Below are positions 8,687 to 17,821 of a stretch of 44,678 bases of DNA, one piece after another. The stretch's first letter is position 1. Every line of letters starts with the position of its first letter. The position numbers were made by a program, and so were the translations under genes. The DNA comes from JAVWJP01 sp036638975 (GTDB taxonomy: Bacteria > Bacillota > Clostridia > Oscillospirales > Ruminococcaceae): positions 1 to 44,678 of the forward strand of contig JAVWJP010000018.1 in assembly GCA_036638975.1 (NCBI GenBank). The letters are read 5' to 3'. A model generated the notes under the pieces. It ran no database searches. It was not told the origin of the DNA and was given only the letters and a program-made list of their open reading frames with translations.

Positions 8687-8726
8687 TGCATAACCTCGTT
8701 TACAAATGTTAGTTGATATAATTTTT

Positions 8727-9608
8727 TTACTTGCTTTGCCACACAGCGGTGCTGCCGCAGGGCAGGTTGTAGCCGCTTTCGCTTACAGGCAGCCCTATCT
8801 CGGAGGACGAAACCTCGCCCGCCCTGCCGCTGCCGACGGTAACACCCAGTAAATACTCCATTACAGAAGCGGGCAAGCCCGTTGTATAAGAGCTTAACAT
8901 AAAGAACAGCGCGTTTTTAGATAGCACACCCGCCGCAAGCTTGACCAAATCGTATATCTGCTCCTCAAGCTTCCATACCTCTCCGCCCGGACCGCGCCCA
9001 TAGCTTGGCGGGTCCATTATTACCGCATCGTAAAAGCTACCACGCCGCAGCTCTCTTTCTACAAACTTTTGGCAATCGTCCACAATCCACCTTATAGGCT
9101 TTGCCTCCAGCCCCGAAAGCCGCGAGTTCTCGCGCGCCCAGCTAACCATGCCCTTGCTTGCATCAACATGACAAACCTCTGCCCCTGCCGCCGCGCAGGC
9201 AAGCGTTGCCCCGCCTGTATATGCAAAAAGGTTAAGCACCTTTATGGGGTGCTTTGGGTCTGCAAGCCTCGCCGCCTTTATTTTTTCTGCACAATAATCC
9301 CAGTTTACAGCCTGCTCGGGGAAAAGCCCCGTGTGCTTAAAGCCCGTGGGGCTTACCTTAAATGCAAGGCTTTTGTAGTGCACAGTCCACTGCTTTTTGC
9401 TCATGTGGTATTCTTCCCACTCGCCGCCGCCCGCCGCCGAACGGATATACCGCGCGTCTGCCTTTTGCCACAGCGGGCTTATGTGCTCTGTGTTCCAAAT
9501 AATCTGCGGGTCGGGGCGCACCAGCAAAACATCTCCCCAACGCTCCAGCTTTTCCCCGCGGGAGCTGTCTATAATCTCGTAGTCGCTCCAAGCATTTGCT
9601 ATTCTCAT
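8727..9608 (-). CDS. Class I SAM-dependent (probably rRNA) methyltransferase
   Basis: This 293-residue protein has the Rossmann-type SAM site VLNLFAYTGGATLA (about 124-137) and the acidic ribose-binding region AEVCHVDASKG. The motif DPPSYGRG (199-206) is found in 23S rRNA cytosine-C5 methyltransferases of the RlmI/RlmK type. No N-terminal PUA domain is visible, so it is a shorter relative than RlmI. The likely substrate is an rRNA base, but the exact position cannot be read from sequence. ATG overlaps the glmM stop as ATGA, with GGAGAA as ribosome site. Confidence 0.8.
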   Translation of the reverse strand: MRIANAWSDYEIIDSSRGEKLERWGDVLLVRPDPQIIWNTEHISPLWQKADARYIRSAAGGGEWEEYHMSKKQWTVHYKSLAFKVSPTGFKHTGLFPEQAVNWDYCAEKIKAARLADPKHPIKVLNLFAYTGGATLACAAAGAEVCHVDASKGMVSWARENSRLSGLEAKPIRWIVDDCQKFVERELRRGSFYDAVIMDPPSYGRGPGGEVWKLEEQIYDLVKLAAGVLSKNALFFMLSSYTTGLPASVMEYLLGVTVGSGRAGEVSSSEIGLPVSESGYNLPCGSTAVWQSK

Positions 9609-10951
9609 AGGTTCTCCTCTATAGTTTTTGCCACATCATTTGCTATGTCGTTTATCTGCTTTATGTCACTGCCCTCTACCATTACACGGATAAGCGGCTC
9701 TGTGCCGGAGGGGCGCACAAGTATTCTGCCGTTTTGTGCAAGCTCGCTGCTGTAAGAGTCTATTACAGCCCATACCTTTTCGCAGCCCGCCAAACGCGCT
9801 TTTTTATCTTTTTCGGCGTGGACATTAACGGCAACCTGCGGGTACTTTACCATAAGCTTTTTAAGCTCGCAAAGCGGCTTGCCTGTTTGTGTCATTACGC
9901 TTAAAAGCTGCAAGGCGGACAGCTGCCCGTCGCCTGTTGTCATGTGCTCTAAAAATATAATGTGCCCGCTCTGCTCTCCCCCTATAATATACCCCTCAGC
10001 AAGCATTTTTTCAAGAACATACCTGTCGCCAACCTTTGTAGCGTGCACGGTTATGTCGTTTTCTTCTCCAAAGCGAAAGAACCCAAGGTTGCTCATTACA
10101 GTGCCCACTACCGAGCTGCCGTTTAGCTTGCCGCGCTCCTTTAGGTTTTTTGCAAATATCGCAATAAGAATATCACCGTCTATTATATCGCCCTCGCTGT
10201 CCACAGCAAGACACCTGTCGGCATCTCCGTCAAAGGCAAGCCCCACATCAAAGCCGTTAGCTTTTACATATTCTGCCAATGCCTCCATGTGCATAGAGCC
10301 GCAGTCCCTGTTTACATTAATCCCGTCAGGCTGTGCCGCCAAAATGCTAAGCTCTGCACCCATGTCGGCAAATATACCCGCTGCGGTGCGGCTTGCACTG
10401 CCATTAGAGCAGTCCAGCACAACTTTAAGCTTTGCCAGTCTGCCCTCTACAGTGTTTTTTATATGCTGCACATAAAGGCTTACCTTGTACTGCTCGTCTG
10501 TAACGCGCCCAAGCTCGTCATTAGGTGCATATTCTATTTTTTCGGCATTGTCCAGCACTATAGCTTCTATTTCTTCTTCGTCACTGTCCGATATTTTAAA
10601 GCCCTGCTCGTTAAACAGCTTTATACCGTTAAATTCATAGGGGTTGTGCGAAGCGGTAAGCATTACACCCGCGTCTGCGCCCAAAGCCTTTACAAGATAT
10701 GCCACGGCGGGCGTTGGTACAACTCCCAAAAGCCAAACATCTGCACCAACAGAGCACAGCCCCGCAACCATAGCACTTTGCAGCATATCCCCCGATATTC
10801 TGGTGTCGCGTCCCACAACAAACACAGGTCTTTTACCTTTTTCGCGTTTAATTATCATGCCCGCAGCCTCGGCTATATTAAGCGCAAGGCGCACATTAAG
10901 GTCTGCTCCCGCAACTCCGCGCACACCGTCTGTTCCAAAAAGTCTTCCCAT
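9605..10951 (-). CDS. glmM: Phosphoglucosamine mutase
   Basis: This 448-residue enzyme converts glucosamine-6-phosphate to glucosamine-1-phosphate, feeding UDP-GlcNAc for peptidoglycan. The phosphoserine loop is TASHNPYEFNG with S101, the metal loop is DGDADR (241-246), and the sugar and phosphate loops are GEQSGH and RPSGTEPLIRVMVEG. Length is normal. ATG has AGAGGG upstream. It lies between ruvB (43-base gap) and the methyltransferase (4-base overlap). Confidence 0.97.
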   Translation of the reverse strand: MGRLFGTDGVRGVAGADLNVRLALNIAEAAGMIIKREKGKRPVFVVGRDTRISGDMLQSAMVAGLCSVGADVWLLGVVPTPAVAYLVKALGADAGVMLTASHNPYEFNGIKLFNEQGFKISDSDEEEIEAIVLDNAEKIEYAPNDELGRVTDEQYKVSLYVQHIKNTVEGRLAKLKVVLDCSNGSASRTAAGIFADMGAELSILAAQPDGINVNRDCGSMHMEALAEYVKANGFDVGLAFDGDADRCLAVDSEGDIIDGDILIAIFAKNLKERGKLNGSSVVGTVMSNLGFFRFGEENDITVHATKVGDRYVLEKMLAEGYIIGGEQSGHIIFLEHMTTGDGQLSALQLLSVMTQTGKPLCELKKLMVKYPQVAVNVHAEKDKKARLAGCEKVWAVIDSYSSELAQNGRILVRPSGTEPLIRVMVEGSDIKQINDIANDVAKTIEENL

Positions 10952-10994
10952 AAAACCCTCTTTTCATCTTATCCCCGCAGTTATGCGGTAAAAT

Positions 10995-12056
10995 TTATAT
11001 AGTCGTCTGTTCAAAATCAGCAGCAGCATCAGGCACTGCGCCTGTCGGCTGTATGTTAAGGTGCCTGTAGCCCGGCAGTGTCACACAGCGCCCGCGCGGA
11101 GTGCGTGTTAAAAACCCAAGCTGCATTAAATATGGCTCATAAACGTCCTCTATGGTTACGCTTTCTTCACCTATAGCGGCGGCAAGAGTATCTAGCCCCA
11201 CGGGCCCGCCGCCGTAATTTCTTATCATGGTTTCGAGTATTCGCCTGTCTATGTTGTCAAGCCCCAGCTCATCTATCTCTAAACGTGCAAGGGCATCGGC
11301 GGCTGTGGCAGCGTGTATAGTCCCATCGCCAAGCACCTGTGCAAAATCTCTTACTCGCTTTAAAAGCCTGTTTGCAATACGCGGAGTCCCGCGGCTGCGC
11401 TTTGCAAGCTCCCTTGCGCCGTCCTCGTCACAGGCTATGTTAAGTATACCCGCGCTTCGCTTTACAATCTGCTCCAGCTCCTCCGCCGTGTACATCTCAA
11501 GGCGCATTATAACGCCAAAACGGTCGCGAAGCGGCCCTGTAAGCTGCCCCGCACGTGTTGTTGCGCCAACTAAAGTAAAGTGCGGCAAATCTATGCGTAT
11601 ACTGCGTGCAGAAGGCCCCTTGCCTATTATTATGTCAAGCGCATTGTCCTCCATTGCGGGGTAAAGAACCTCCTCCACCGCGCGCGAAAGGCGGTGTATT
11701 TCGTCTATAAACAAAATGTCATTTTCGGCAAGGTTTGTAAGCAGCGCCGCTAAATCTCCCGCTTTTTCTATAGCGGGGCCGGAGGTTATGCGAATATTTA
11801 CGTTCATTTCGTTGGCTATAATACCCGCCAGTGTGGTTTTGCCAAGCCCCGGAGGACCATATAGCAAAACATGGTCTAATGGCTCGTCACGCCCGCGCGC
11901 CGCCTCTATATAAACCGACATATTCTGCTTTGCTTTTTCTTGCCCTATATATTCGGCAAGGGTTTTCGGGCGCAGAGATGCCTCTGCATCAACGTCAGTT
12001 ACAGTACACTCGGGTGTCACTATACGGTTTTCAAAATCCATTTCGTAGCTATCCAT
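10995..12056 (-). CDS. ruvB: Holliday junction branch migration helicase RuvB
   Basis: RuvB is the hexameric AAA+ motor that drives branch migration of Holliday junctions with RuvA. In this 353-residue protein Walker A is GPPGLGKT (67-74), Walker B is ILFIDEIHRLS (D118, E119), sensor 1 is VGATTRAG, and the C-terminal winged helix ends with TPRGR. Start ATG with AAGGGGAG upstream. It follows ruvA by 32 bases, giving the usual ruvC-ruvA-ruvB order. Confidence 0.97.
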   Translation of the reverse strand: MDSYEMDFENRIVTPECTVTDVDAEASLRPKTLAEYIGQEKAKQNMSVYIEAARGRDEPLDHVLLYGPPGLGKTTLAGIIANEMNVNIRITSGPAIEKAGDLAALLTNLAENDILFIDEIHRLSRAVEEVLYPAMEDNALDIIIGKGPSARSIRIDLPHFTLVGATTRAGQLTGPLRDRFGVIMRLEMYTAEELEQIVKRSAGILNIACDEDGARELAKRSRGTPRIANRLLKRVRDFAQVLGDGTIHAATAADALARLEIDELGLDNIDRRILETMIRNYGGGPVGLDTLAAAIGEESVTIEDVYEPYLMQLGFLTRTPRGRCVTLPGYRHLNIQPTGAVPDAAADFEQTTI

Positions 12057-12088
12057 TGCCCCACTCCCCTTCTTTTGTCATAAACAAG

Positions 12089-12697
12089 CTAGTTTTTGTG
12101 CGATGAAAGCGCCTTCAGTCCGCCCTTTATAAGCTCCTCGGCTGTAAGACCCTCACCCAGCGGTGCAAGCGCCGCCGCCGCCTCGCTGCGCGAATACCCA
12201 AGCGTTGTAAGCGCATTTACAGCGTCGCCTACAGCCCCCGCAGTAAAGTCGCGCCCCTGCATGGTGTCTGCGCCGCCCTGCGGCTCTATGCCCATCGCTG
12301 TCACCTTGTCTTTAAGCTCCAGTACAATGCGCTGTGCAATTTTGTTGCCTATACCGGAGGTTTGCGTAAGCGTTTTATAATCTCCCGCCGCTATACAAAG
12401 CGACAGCCTGTCGGGGCTGTGGTCTGAGAGTATAGCAAGCCCCGCTTTTGGTCCCACGCCCGAAACCGTAATTATAAGCTTAAAGAAGTTAAGCTCTGCA
12501 CTTGTGGCAAAGCCAAATAAATCTAAGGCGTTTTCGGTGACATGGAGGTATGTAAAAAGCGTAACCTCGCCGCCTTCTTTTTTTAAAAGTGCAAGTGTTG
12601 TGGCTGTGGTTTTGCAGGCGTAGCCAACCCCGCCGCATTCTATAACGGCAAGACCTGCCTCGGTATGCAAAAGCTTGCCGCGAAGGCTGTATATCAT
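12089..12697 (-). CDS. ruvA: Holliday junction branch migration protein RuvA
   Basis: RuvA binds four-way junctions as a tetramer and loads RuvB. The 202-residue protein starts with the OB-fold (MIYSLRGKLLH), has tandem helix-hairpin-helix segments (VSGVGPKAGLAIL and TSGIGNKIAQRIVLELKDK), and a C-terminal UBA-like domain III (LTTLGYSRSEAAAAL) that contacts RuvB. The ATG follows an AAGGGG site, 25 bases after ruvC. Confidence 0.96.
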   Translation of the reverse strand: MIYSLRGKLLHTEAGLAVIECGGVGYACKTTATTLALLKKEGGEVTLFTYLHVTENALDLFGFATSAELNFFKLIITVSGVGPKAGLAILSDHSPDRLSLCIAAGDYKTLTQTSGIGNKIAQRIVLELKDKVTAMGIEPQGGADTMQGRDFTAGAVGDAVNALTTLGYSRSEAAAALAPLGEGLTAEELIKGGLKALSSHKN

Positions 12698-12722
12698 TAA
12701 GCTTAACCCCTTATTTGTTTAT

Positions 12723-13214
12723 TTACTTAAAAAGCTGCATGGCAGAGCCTGAGCAGTGCGCATGACATATAGCCATTGCCAAAGCATCGGCGGTGTCGTC
12801 GGGGCGCGGTATGCTCTCTAGGCTAAGCAGTGCCTTTGTCATCTCCTGCACCTGCGTTTTTACAGCACGTCCATACCCCACCACACTTTGCTTTACCTGC
12901 AAGGGCGTGTACTCATACACCTCTACGCCGCATTTTTGCGCCGCCAAAAGCAAAACACCGCGCGCCTGTGCAACGTCTATAACCGTTTTTTGGTTGCTTT
13001 GAAAATACAGCTTTTCTATCGCCATAGCCTGCGGCTTATATTTTGTAAGAAGCCGCATAATCTCGTCATATATAATCTCGATACGCCTTTTAAAGTCCAT
13101 ACCGGCAGGCGTTGTGACAGCACCGTAGGCATAAGTGGTAAACTTGCTTTTTGTGTAGTCTAAAACGCCGTAGCCAACAATGGCATAGCCAGGGTCTATA
13201 CCTATAATAACCAC
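12723..13214 (-). CDS. ruvC: Crossover junction endodeoxyribonuclease RuvC
   Basis: RuvC cleaves Holliday junctions symmetrically as a dimer. The 163-residue protein has an RNase H-like fold with acidic residues D7 (IGIDPGY), E67 (MAIEKLYF) and the C-terminal pair region D139-D140/D143 (RPDDTADALA). It starts with GTG, preceded by AAGGGGGC with good spacing. It is the first gene of the long minus-strand run; the promoter is at 13320-13348. Confidence 0.96.
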   Translation of the reverse strand: MVIIGIDPGYAIVGYGVLDYTKSKFTTYAYGAVTTPAGMDFKRRIEIIYDEIMRLLTKYKPQAMAIEKLYFQSNQKTVIDVAQARGVLLLAAQKCGVEVYEYTPLQVKQSVVGYGRAVKTQVQEMTKALLSLESIPRPDDTADALAMAICHAHCSGSAMQLFK

Positions 13215-13319
13215 TTAAAGCCCCCTTATATGGCATAACTGCCTGTCAATATAGCTTAATCGCTTTTATTCACACAGGCTAGCTTATCTTGCTGTGTCGC
13301 CATACGCAATATCCCTATT

Positions 13320-13348
13320 ATTATATCACAAATATTTAGTTACAACAA
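13320..13348 (-). promoter_or_regulatory. Sigma-A promoter of the ruvC-to-pgsA run
   Basis: On the minus strand TTGTTG (13348-13343) and TATAAT (13325-13320) are 17 bases apart. The expected start lies near 13313, leaving a leader of about 100 bases before ruvC. The first strong candidate start of the 12-gene run, it is divergent from the exporter promoter at 13421-13449. Confidence 0.7.
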
Positions 13349-13420
13349 GTTTTGAACAATCCTTATCTTAATTTGTACTGCAAAACGGCGTTTGGCACTT
13401 TGGTTAATTTATATACTGTA

Positions 13421-13449
13421 TTGCACAGCAGGGAATGTGAGTATATAAT
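13421..13449 (+). promoter_or_regulatory. Sigma-A promoter of the ABC exporter operon
   Basis: TTGCAC (13421-13426) and TATAAT (13444-13449) are separated by 17 bases. This drives the ATPase and permease genes at 13508-17757. An AT-rich stretch (13463-13482) follows before the ribosome site GGGAGG. Confidence 0.75.
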
Positions 13450-13507
13450 GTAAGCAATCGGTGATATTATAATATAATAAAAAATAACTTTGGGAGGCGA
13501 AGGCTTT

Positions 13508-14212
13508 ATGAGAAGCTTTGTACAGCTTGTAAACGTTACCAAGCGCTACCACATGGGTGAGGTTACAATAAGCGCCGCCGACGGTATAGATATGGAGATA
13601 GAAAAGGGCGAATTTGCCATAGTTGTGGGGCCCAGCGGCGCGGGCAAAACCACAGTGCTTAATATGCTGGGCGGCATGGACACCTGCGACAGCGGAGAAA
13701 TTTGGGTGGACGACTGTGACATAAGCAAATACAACCACCGCAAGCTTACTGCATACCGCCGCTTTGATATAGGCTTTGTCTTTCAGTTTTACAATTTGGT
13801 GCAAAACCTTACCGCCAAAGAAAACGTAGAGCTTGCCGCGCAGATATGCAAAAACCCGCTGCCCGCAGAGGAGGTTTTGGCGCAGGTGGGGCTTTCAGAC
13901 AGGCTGTCAAACTTCCCCGCGCAGCTTTCCGGCGGCGAGCAGCAGCGTGTTGCAATTGCACGAGCGCTTGCAAAGCGACCAAAGCTTTTGCTTTGTGACG
14001 AGCCAACCGGCGCTTTAGACTATGCCACAGGTAAAAATATATTACAGCTTTTGCAGGATACCTGCCGCAAAAACGGAATGACAGTAATAGTGATTACCCA
14101 TAACGGGGCGCTTACCCCTATGGCTGACCGCGTAATTTCTATAAAAAACAGCAAGGTTAAAAAGATGGAGCTTAACGCAAGCCCCATGCCTATTGAAAGG
14201 ATTGAATGGTAG
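13508..14212 (+). CDS. ABC transporter ATP-binding protein (LolD/MacB type)
   Basis: This 234-residue ATPase powers the FtsX-type permease encoded next. Walker A is GPSGAGKTT (41-49), the signature is LSGGEQQR, Walker B is LLLCDEPTGALD and the H-loop is VITHNGALTP. ATG at 13508 is preferred over an in-frame TTG 18 bases upstream because GGGAGG (13491-13496) is correctly spaced for the ATG and lies inside the longer reading frame. Its stop overlaps the start of the permease by 7 bases. Substrate unknown; such pairs export lipids or peptides or act as mechanotransmission devices. Confidence 0.9.
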   Translation: MRSFVQLVNVTKRYHMGEVTISAADGIDMEIEKGEFAIVVGPSGAGKTTVLNMLGGMDTCDSGEIWVDDCDISKYNHRKLTAYRRFDIGFVFQFYNLVQNLTAKENVELAAQICKNPLPAEEVLAQVGLSDRLSNFPAQLSGGEQQRVAIARALAKRPKLLLCDEPTGALDYATGKNILQLLQDTCRKNGMTVIVITHNGALTPMADRVISIKNSKVKKMELNASPMPIERIEW

Positions 14213-17200
14213 CAGTGAAAGGCGCTTTGTTAAAGGACACATTGCGTGAGCTGTGGCGGACTAAGGCCCGCTTTATTTCCATTTTTACAATTATTGCCCT
14301 TGGCGTCGGCTTTTTTGCGGGGCTTAAAGCTACAGCACCGTATATGTTAAGCACAGCAGACGATTATTTTGCAAAAAGCAACCTGTTTGACGTACATCTA
14401 ATATCGACAATGGGCTTTGATGAGGACGACATCGCCGCTGTAAAAGCCACAAAAAGCGTTGCCGCTGTAATGCCCGCCTATACGCTTGATACCCTTGTTA
14501 AGACAGACGGCTCAAACACTGTTGTTAAGGTACACAGCCTGCCGCCGGAGTCTGCAAAAAGCCCCGCCGAAAAAATGAACCTTCCAACTCTCTTAGAGGG
14601 GCGCTTTCCGCAAAAGCGCGGCGAGTGCGTTATAGACAAGCAGATGCGCGGCAATATTGGGGATACTCTTACTTTTTTTGCGGACGCAAAGCAAGACCCG
14701 CTCTCCAAAAGGCTTGACACCGACAGCTTTACCATAGTCGGCAAGGTGCGCACACCTTATTACATCACCTTCGAGCGCGGCAGCTCAACCATAGGCAACG
14801 GCTCTGTAAGCAGCTACGTTATGGTCCCCGAAGAAGATTTTGTAATTGAGTTTTACACAGACCTGTATGTAAACTCGGCGGGTAAAGAGTTTCTCTCAAG
14901 CTTTTCTCCCGAATATAAAGAGCTGACGGACAGCCTCGCCGACACGCTTAAAAAAACAGGTGAATCGCGCTCTGTCCTGCGCTATAACAGTATAATGGAC
15001 GAGGCAAACGAAAAAATAGCAGATGCCGAAAGAGAGCTTGCAGACGGCATAGAAACCCAGCAGAGGGAGCTTGCAGACGCTCGTAAAAAAATAGATGACG
15101 GCAAAAAAGAGCTTGCAGACGGCAAGCGAACGCTGGCGCAAAAGGAGCAAGAATACAAGGACAAAATAGCGGACGGCGAAAAAGAGCTTGCAGACGGTGC
15201 GCAAGAGGTTAAAGACGGCGAACAGAAGCTGGCAGATGCCAAGGTTGAGCTTGCCGATGCAAGAGAAAAGCTTAACGAGGGTATAGAAGACTTTAGGTAC
15301 GGCTATGAGGTTTACAGCAAAGAGAAAAAAGATGCTCTCAAAATGCTGAGAAGCTCTGAGAGCAAGCTTCAAGAGCTGCGGGAACAAATACCGCAAATTT
15401 TGCAGGCGGCACAGGGATACAGCCTTTTAGGCGGAGTTGCCGGAGCTTTAAGCCAGCCCGGTCTGCCAAGTGGCGATGCTCTGCGCGGTATTGCGGCAAT
15501 GCTTTCGCAGGTACCGCAATTTGAGCAGCTTGCAGCAGCTGCAGAACAATTTGCAGCTCTTGCCGATGCAAACCAGCTTACTGAAGGAATGGTCAAGGGG
15601 CTTTTGGGGCAGGTAAAAGGCGCTCAAGGTGAGATGCAGACAAAAGTAGGTAATCAGATAGACCTTGCCACCGTGACAGAGGACAGCTTAAATTCTATGA
15701 TTTACGAGGGCGAAAACAAAATAGAAAACGGCTACAACCAGCTTTCTGAGGGCGGCAAGGAGATAGAAAAAGCACAGCGCGAGCTTGACAAGGGCAAGCA
15801 GGAGCTTGCAGACGGCGAAAAAAAATATGAGGACGGCAAAAAAGACTTAGCAGATGCAAAGCAAAAGCTTATTGACGGCAAAAAAGAGCTGGAGGACGGC
15901 AAAAAAGAAGGCAAAGATAAAATAGCGCAGGCAAAACGCGATATTGCCGATGCACAAGTTAAAATAGCCGATGCCGAGGTTGAATATGCAGACGGCGAGC
16001 GCGACTCCAATGAAGAAATTGCCGATGCCCGTGTAAAAATAGACGATGCAAGGGTTAAGCTTGCAGATGTAGAAAAGCCCAAATGGTATGTACAAAACCG
16101 CGAGGAAGCACTGCCCGGTTTTGGCGGCTACAACGAAAATGCCGACAGGATTGATGCAATTGCAAAGGTTTTCCCTGTATTCTTCCTGCTTGTTGCCGCG
16201 CTTGTGTGCCTTACTACAATGACGCGCATGGTCGAAGAAAAGCGCACACAGATAGGCACTCTTAAAGCTCTGGGCTATGGCAGTGTGTCTATAGCAAGCG
16301 GATTTCTTTCGTACGCGCTTGTAGCAAGTGTAACAGGCAGCGCAGTGGGGCTTGCGGTTGGCTTCCAGCTTTTCCCAAAAATAATATACGGCGCATATGG
16401 CATTATGTACACCATGCCTCCGCTTATTTCGCCGTTTAAATGGGATTACGCCATAGTTGCAACAATTGTTGTAGTTATTCTTACAAGCATAACTGTCATT
16501 TTTGCAAGCTACAAGGAGCTTGCCGCAGTACCTGCCGCGCTGATGCGTCCAAAATCGCCTAAAAACGGCAAGCGTGTGTTTTTAGAGCGTTTGCCATTTT
16601 TGTGGAATCACCTCAACTTTACCCAAAAGGTGACAATGCGAAACCTTGTGCGCTACAAAAAGCGTATGCTTATGACAGTTATCGGCATAGCGGGCTGCTC
16701 GGCGCTTATAGTAACGGGCTTTGGCGTAAAAGATTCTATTGCGAGCATTGTTACAAAACAGTTTGGAGAAATATTTAAGTATGACGTTATGGCTGTGCTG
16801 GAGGCTGATTTGCCCGACAGCGACAAAGCGGAGGTACAAAGCATTATGTCGCAAAGCAGCTATGCCATGGACAGTGTTTTGCTTTTTCAAAAAACCTACA
16901 CGGCATCTTTAAACAAAGAAAAGGTTGACGGATATCTCTTTGTGCCAAACAGTGCCGCCGAAACCGAAAGCTTTGTGGTCTTGCGCGAGCGCCTAAGCGG
17001 CAAAAAGATAAGCTTAGACGAAACCGGCATAATAATGTCAGAAAAAGCCTGCGAGCTTTTAGGCGCTAAACTCGGTGACGAAATAACCCTAAGCGAAAAA
17101 GATGGTGAAGAATTTAAGGTGCCCATTGCCGCCATTACCGAGAATTACGCGGGGCATTACTTTTACCTTTCACCCGTGCTGTACGAAAAAGCTACGGGAC

Positions 17201-17757
17201 ATACGCCCGATTATAACGCGCTTTTAGCGACCATGAAGGAATCGACGACGGAAACGCGCAACGCATTTTCAAAAGAACTTTTAGACACCGACAAGGTTAT
17301 TGTAACAAGCTTTACCGAAACCACGCGCGCAACCTTTACAGACATGATGAAAAGCCTTGATTATGTCGTGCTTGTGCTTATAGTTTCGGCGGGCGCACTG
17401 GCGTTTGTGGTGCTGTATAACCTTACAAACATAAACATTGCCGAACGTGTGCGCGAGATTGCGACTATAAAGGTACTGGGCTTTTACGACAAGGAGGTAT
17501 CGGCATATATCTACCGCGAAAATATTCTGCTAACTCTTATAGGCATGGTGGCAGGGCTTTTTGGCGGAGTTTGGCTGCACCGCTTTGTTATAAGCACGGC
17601 AGAGGTAAGTATGGTTATGTTTGGGCGCAGCATAGACCCTATAAGCTTTGTATATGCGGGCGGCATAACCATAATATTTGCGCTTATAGTAAACTGGGTT
17701 ATGTACTTCAGGCTTAAAAAAATAGACATGGTAGAGTCATTAAAATCGGTAGAATAG
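14206..17757 (+). CDS. FtsX-type ABC permease with ADG-rich coiled-coil domain
   Basis: This 1183-residue membrane protein has one N-terminal helix (about 23-43), a large extracytoplasmic part, a three-helix FtsX block (about 655-800), a second extracytoplasmic part and a C-terminal FtsX block (about 1050-1170). The unusual part is two charged helical arrays, about 265-370 and 505-620, made of repeated blocks such as KELADGKR, EKELADGAQ and KQELADGEKK; between them lies an Ala/Gly/Gln-rich segment (400-480). Arrays of this kind predict long coiled coils projecting from the membrane. Start ATG 14206 with AAAGGA upstream, coupled to the ATPase. Substrate unknown. Confidence 0.85.
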   Translation: MVAVKGALLKDTLRELWRTKARFISIFTIIALGVGFFAGLKATAPYMLSTADDYFAKSNLFDVHLISTMGFDEDDIAAVKATKSVAAVMPAYTLDTLVKTDGSNTVVKVHSLPPESAKSPAEKMNLPTLLEGRFPQKRGECVIDKQMRGNIGDTLTFFADAKQDPLSKRLDTDSFTIVGKVRTPYYITFERGSSTIGNGSVSSYVMVPEEDFVIEFYTDLYVNSAGKEFLSSFSPEYKELTDSLADTLKKTGESRSVLRYNSIMDEANEKIADAERELADGIETQQRELADARKKIDDGKKELADGKRTLAQKEQEYKDKIADGEKELADGAQEVKDGEQKLADAKVELADAREKLNEGIEDFRYGYEVYSKEKKDALKMLRSSESKLQELREQIPQILQAAQGYSLLGGVAGALSQPGLPSGDALRGIAAMLSQVPQFEQLAAAAEQFAALADANQLTEGMVKGLLGQVKGAQGEMQTKVGNQIDLATVTEDSLNSMIYEGENKIENGYNQLSEGGKEIEKAQRELDKGKQELADGEKKYEDGKKDLADAKQKLIDGKKELEDGKKEGKDKIAQAKRDIADAQVKIADAEVEYADGERDSNEEIADARVKIDDARVKLADVEKPKWYVQNREEALPGFGGYNENADRIDAIAKVFPVFFLLVAALVCLTTMTRMVEEKRTQIGTLKALGYGSVSIASGFLSYALVASVTGSAVGLAVGFQLFPKIIYGAYGIMYTMPPLISPFKWDYAIVATIVVVILTSITVIFASYKELAAVPAALMRPKSPKNGKRVFLERLPFLWNHLNFTQKVTMRNLVRYKKRMLMTVIGIAGCSALIVTGFGVKDSIASIVTKQFGEIFKYDVMAVLEADLPDSDKAEVQSIMSQSSYAMDSVLLFQKTYTASLNKEKVDGYLFVPNSAAETESFVVLRERLSGKKISLDETGIIMSEKACELLGAKLGDEITLSEKDGEEFKVPIAAITENYAGHYFYLSPVLYEKATGHTPDYNALLATMKESTTETRNAFSKELLDTDKVIVTSFTETTRATFTDMMKSLDYVVLVLIVSAGALAFVVLYNLTNINIAERVREIATIKVLGFYDKEVSAYIYRENILLTLIGMVAGLFGGVWLHRFVISTAEVSMVMFGRSIDPISFVYAGGITIIFALIVNWVMYFRLKKIDMVESLKSVE

Positions 17758-17785
17758 CACTAAACTCCTGCAAAAAGCATAAAAA

Positions 17786-17821
17786 ACGCCGCTCTCGCTT
17801 AAACACGAGAGCGGCGTTTTT
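17786..17821. terminator. Bidirectional terminator
   Basis: ACGCCGCTCTCG (17786-17797) and CGAGAGCGGCGT (17806-17817) form a perfect 12-bp stem with an 8-base loop, with A-tract before and T-tract after. It ends the exporter operon from the left and exoA from the right. Confidence 0.93.

Noticed and set aside
9069..9755. A long open frame on the plus strand (228 codons)
   Set aside because: It lies opposite the methyltransferase and glmM genes, whose products match known families along their full length, and its own translation has no recognisable domain.
15000..16080. Repeated blocks in the large permease, first suspected as a tandem DNA repeat
   Set aside because: The repetition is at protein level (ELADG-type heptads) with varied codons and spacing, not a DNA satellite.
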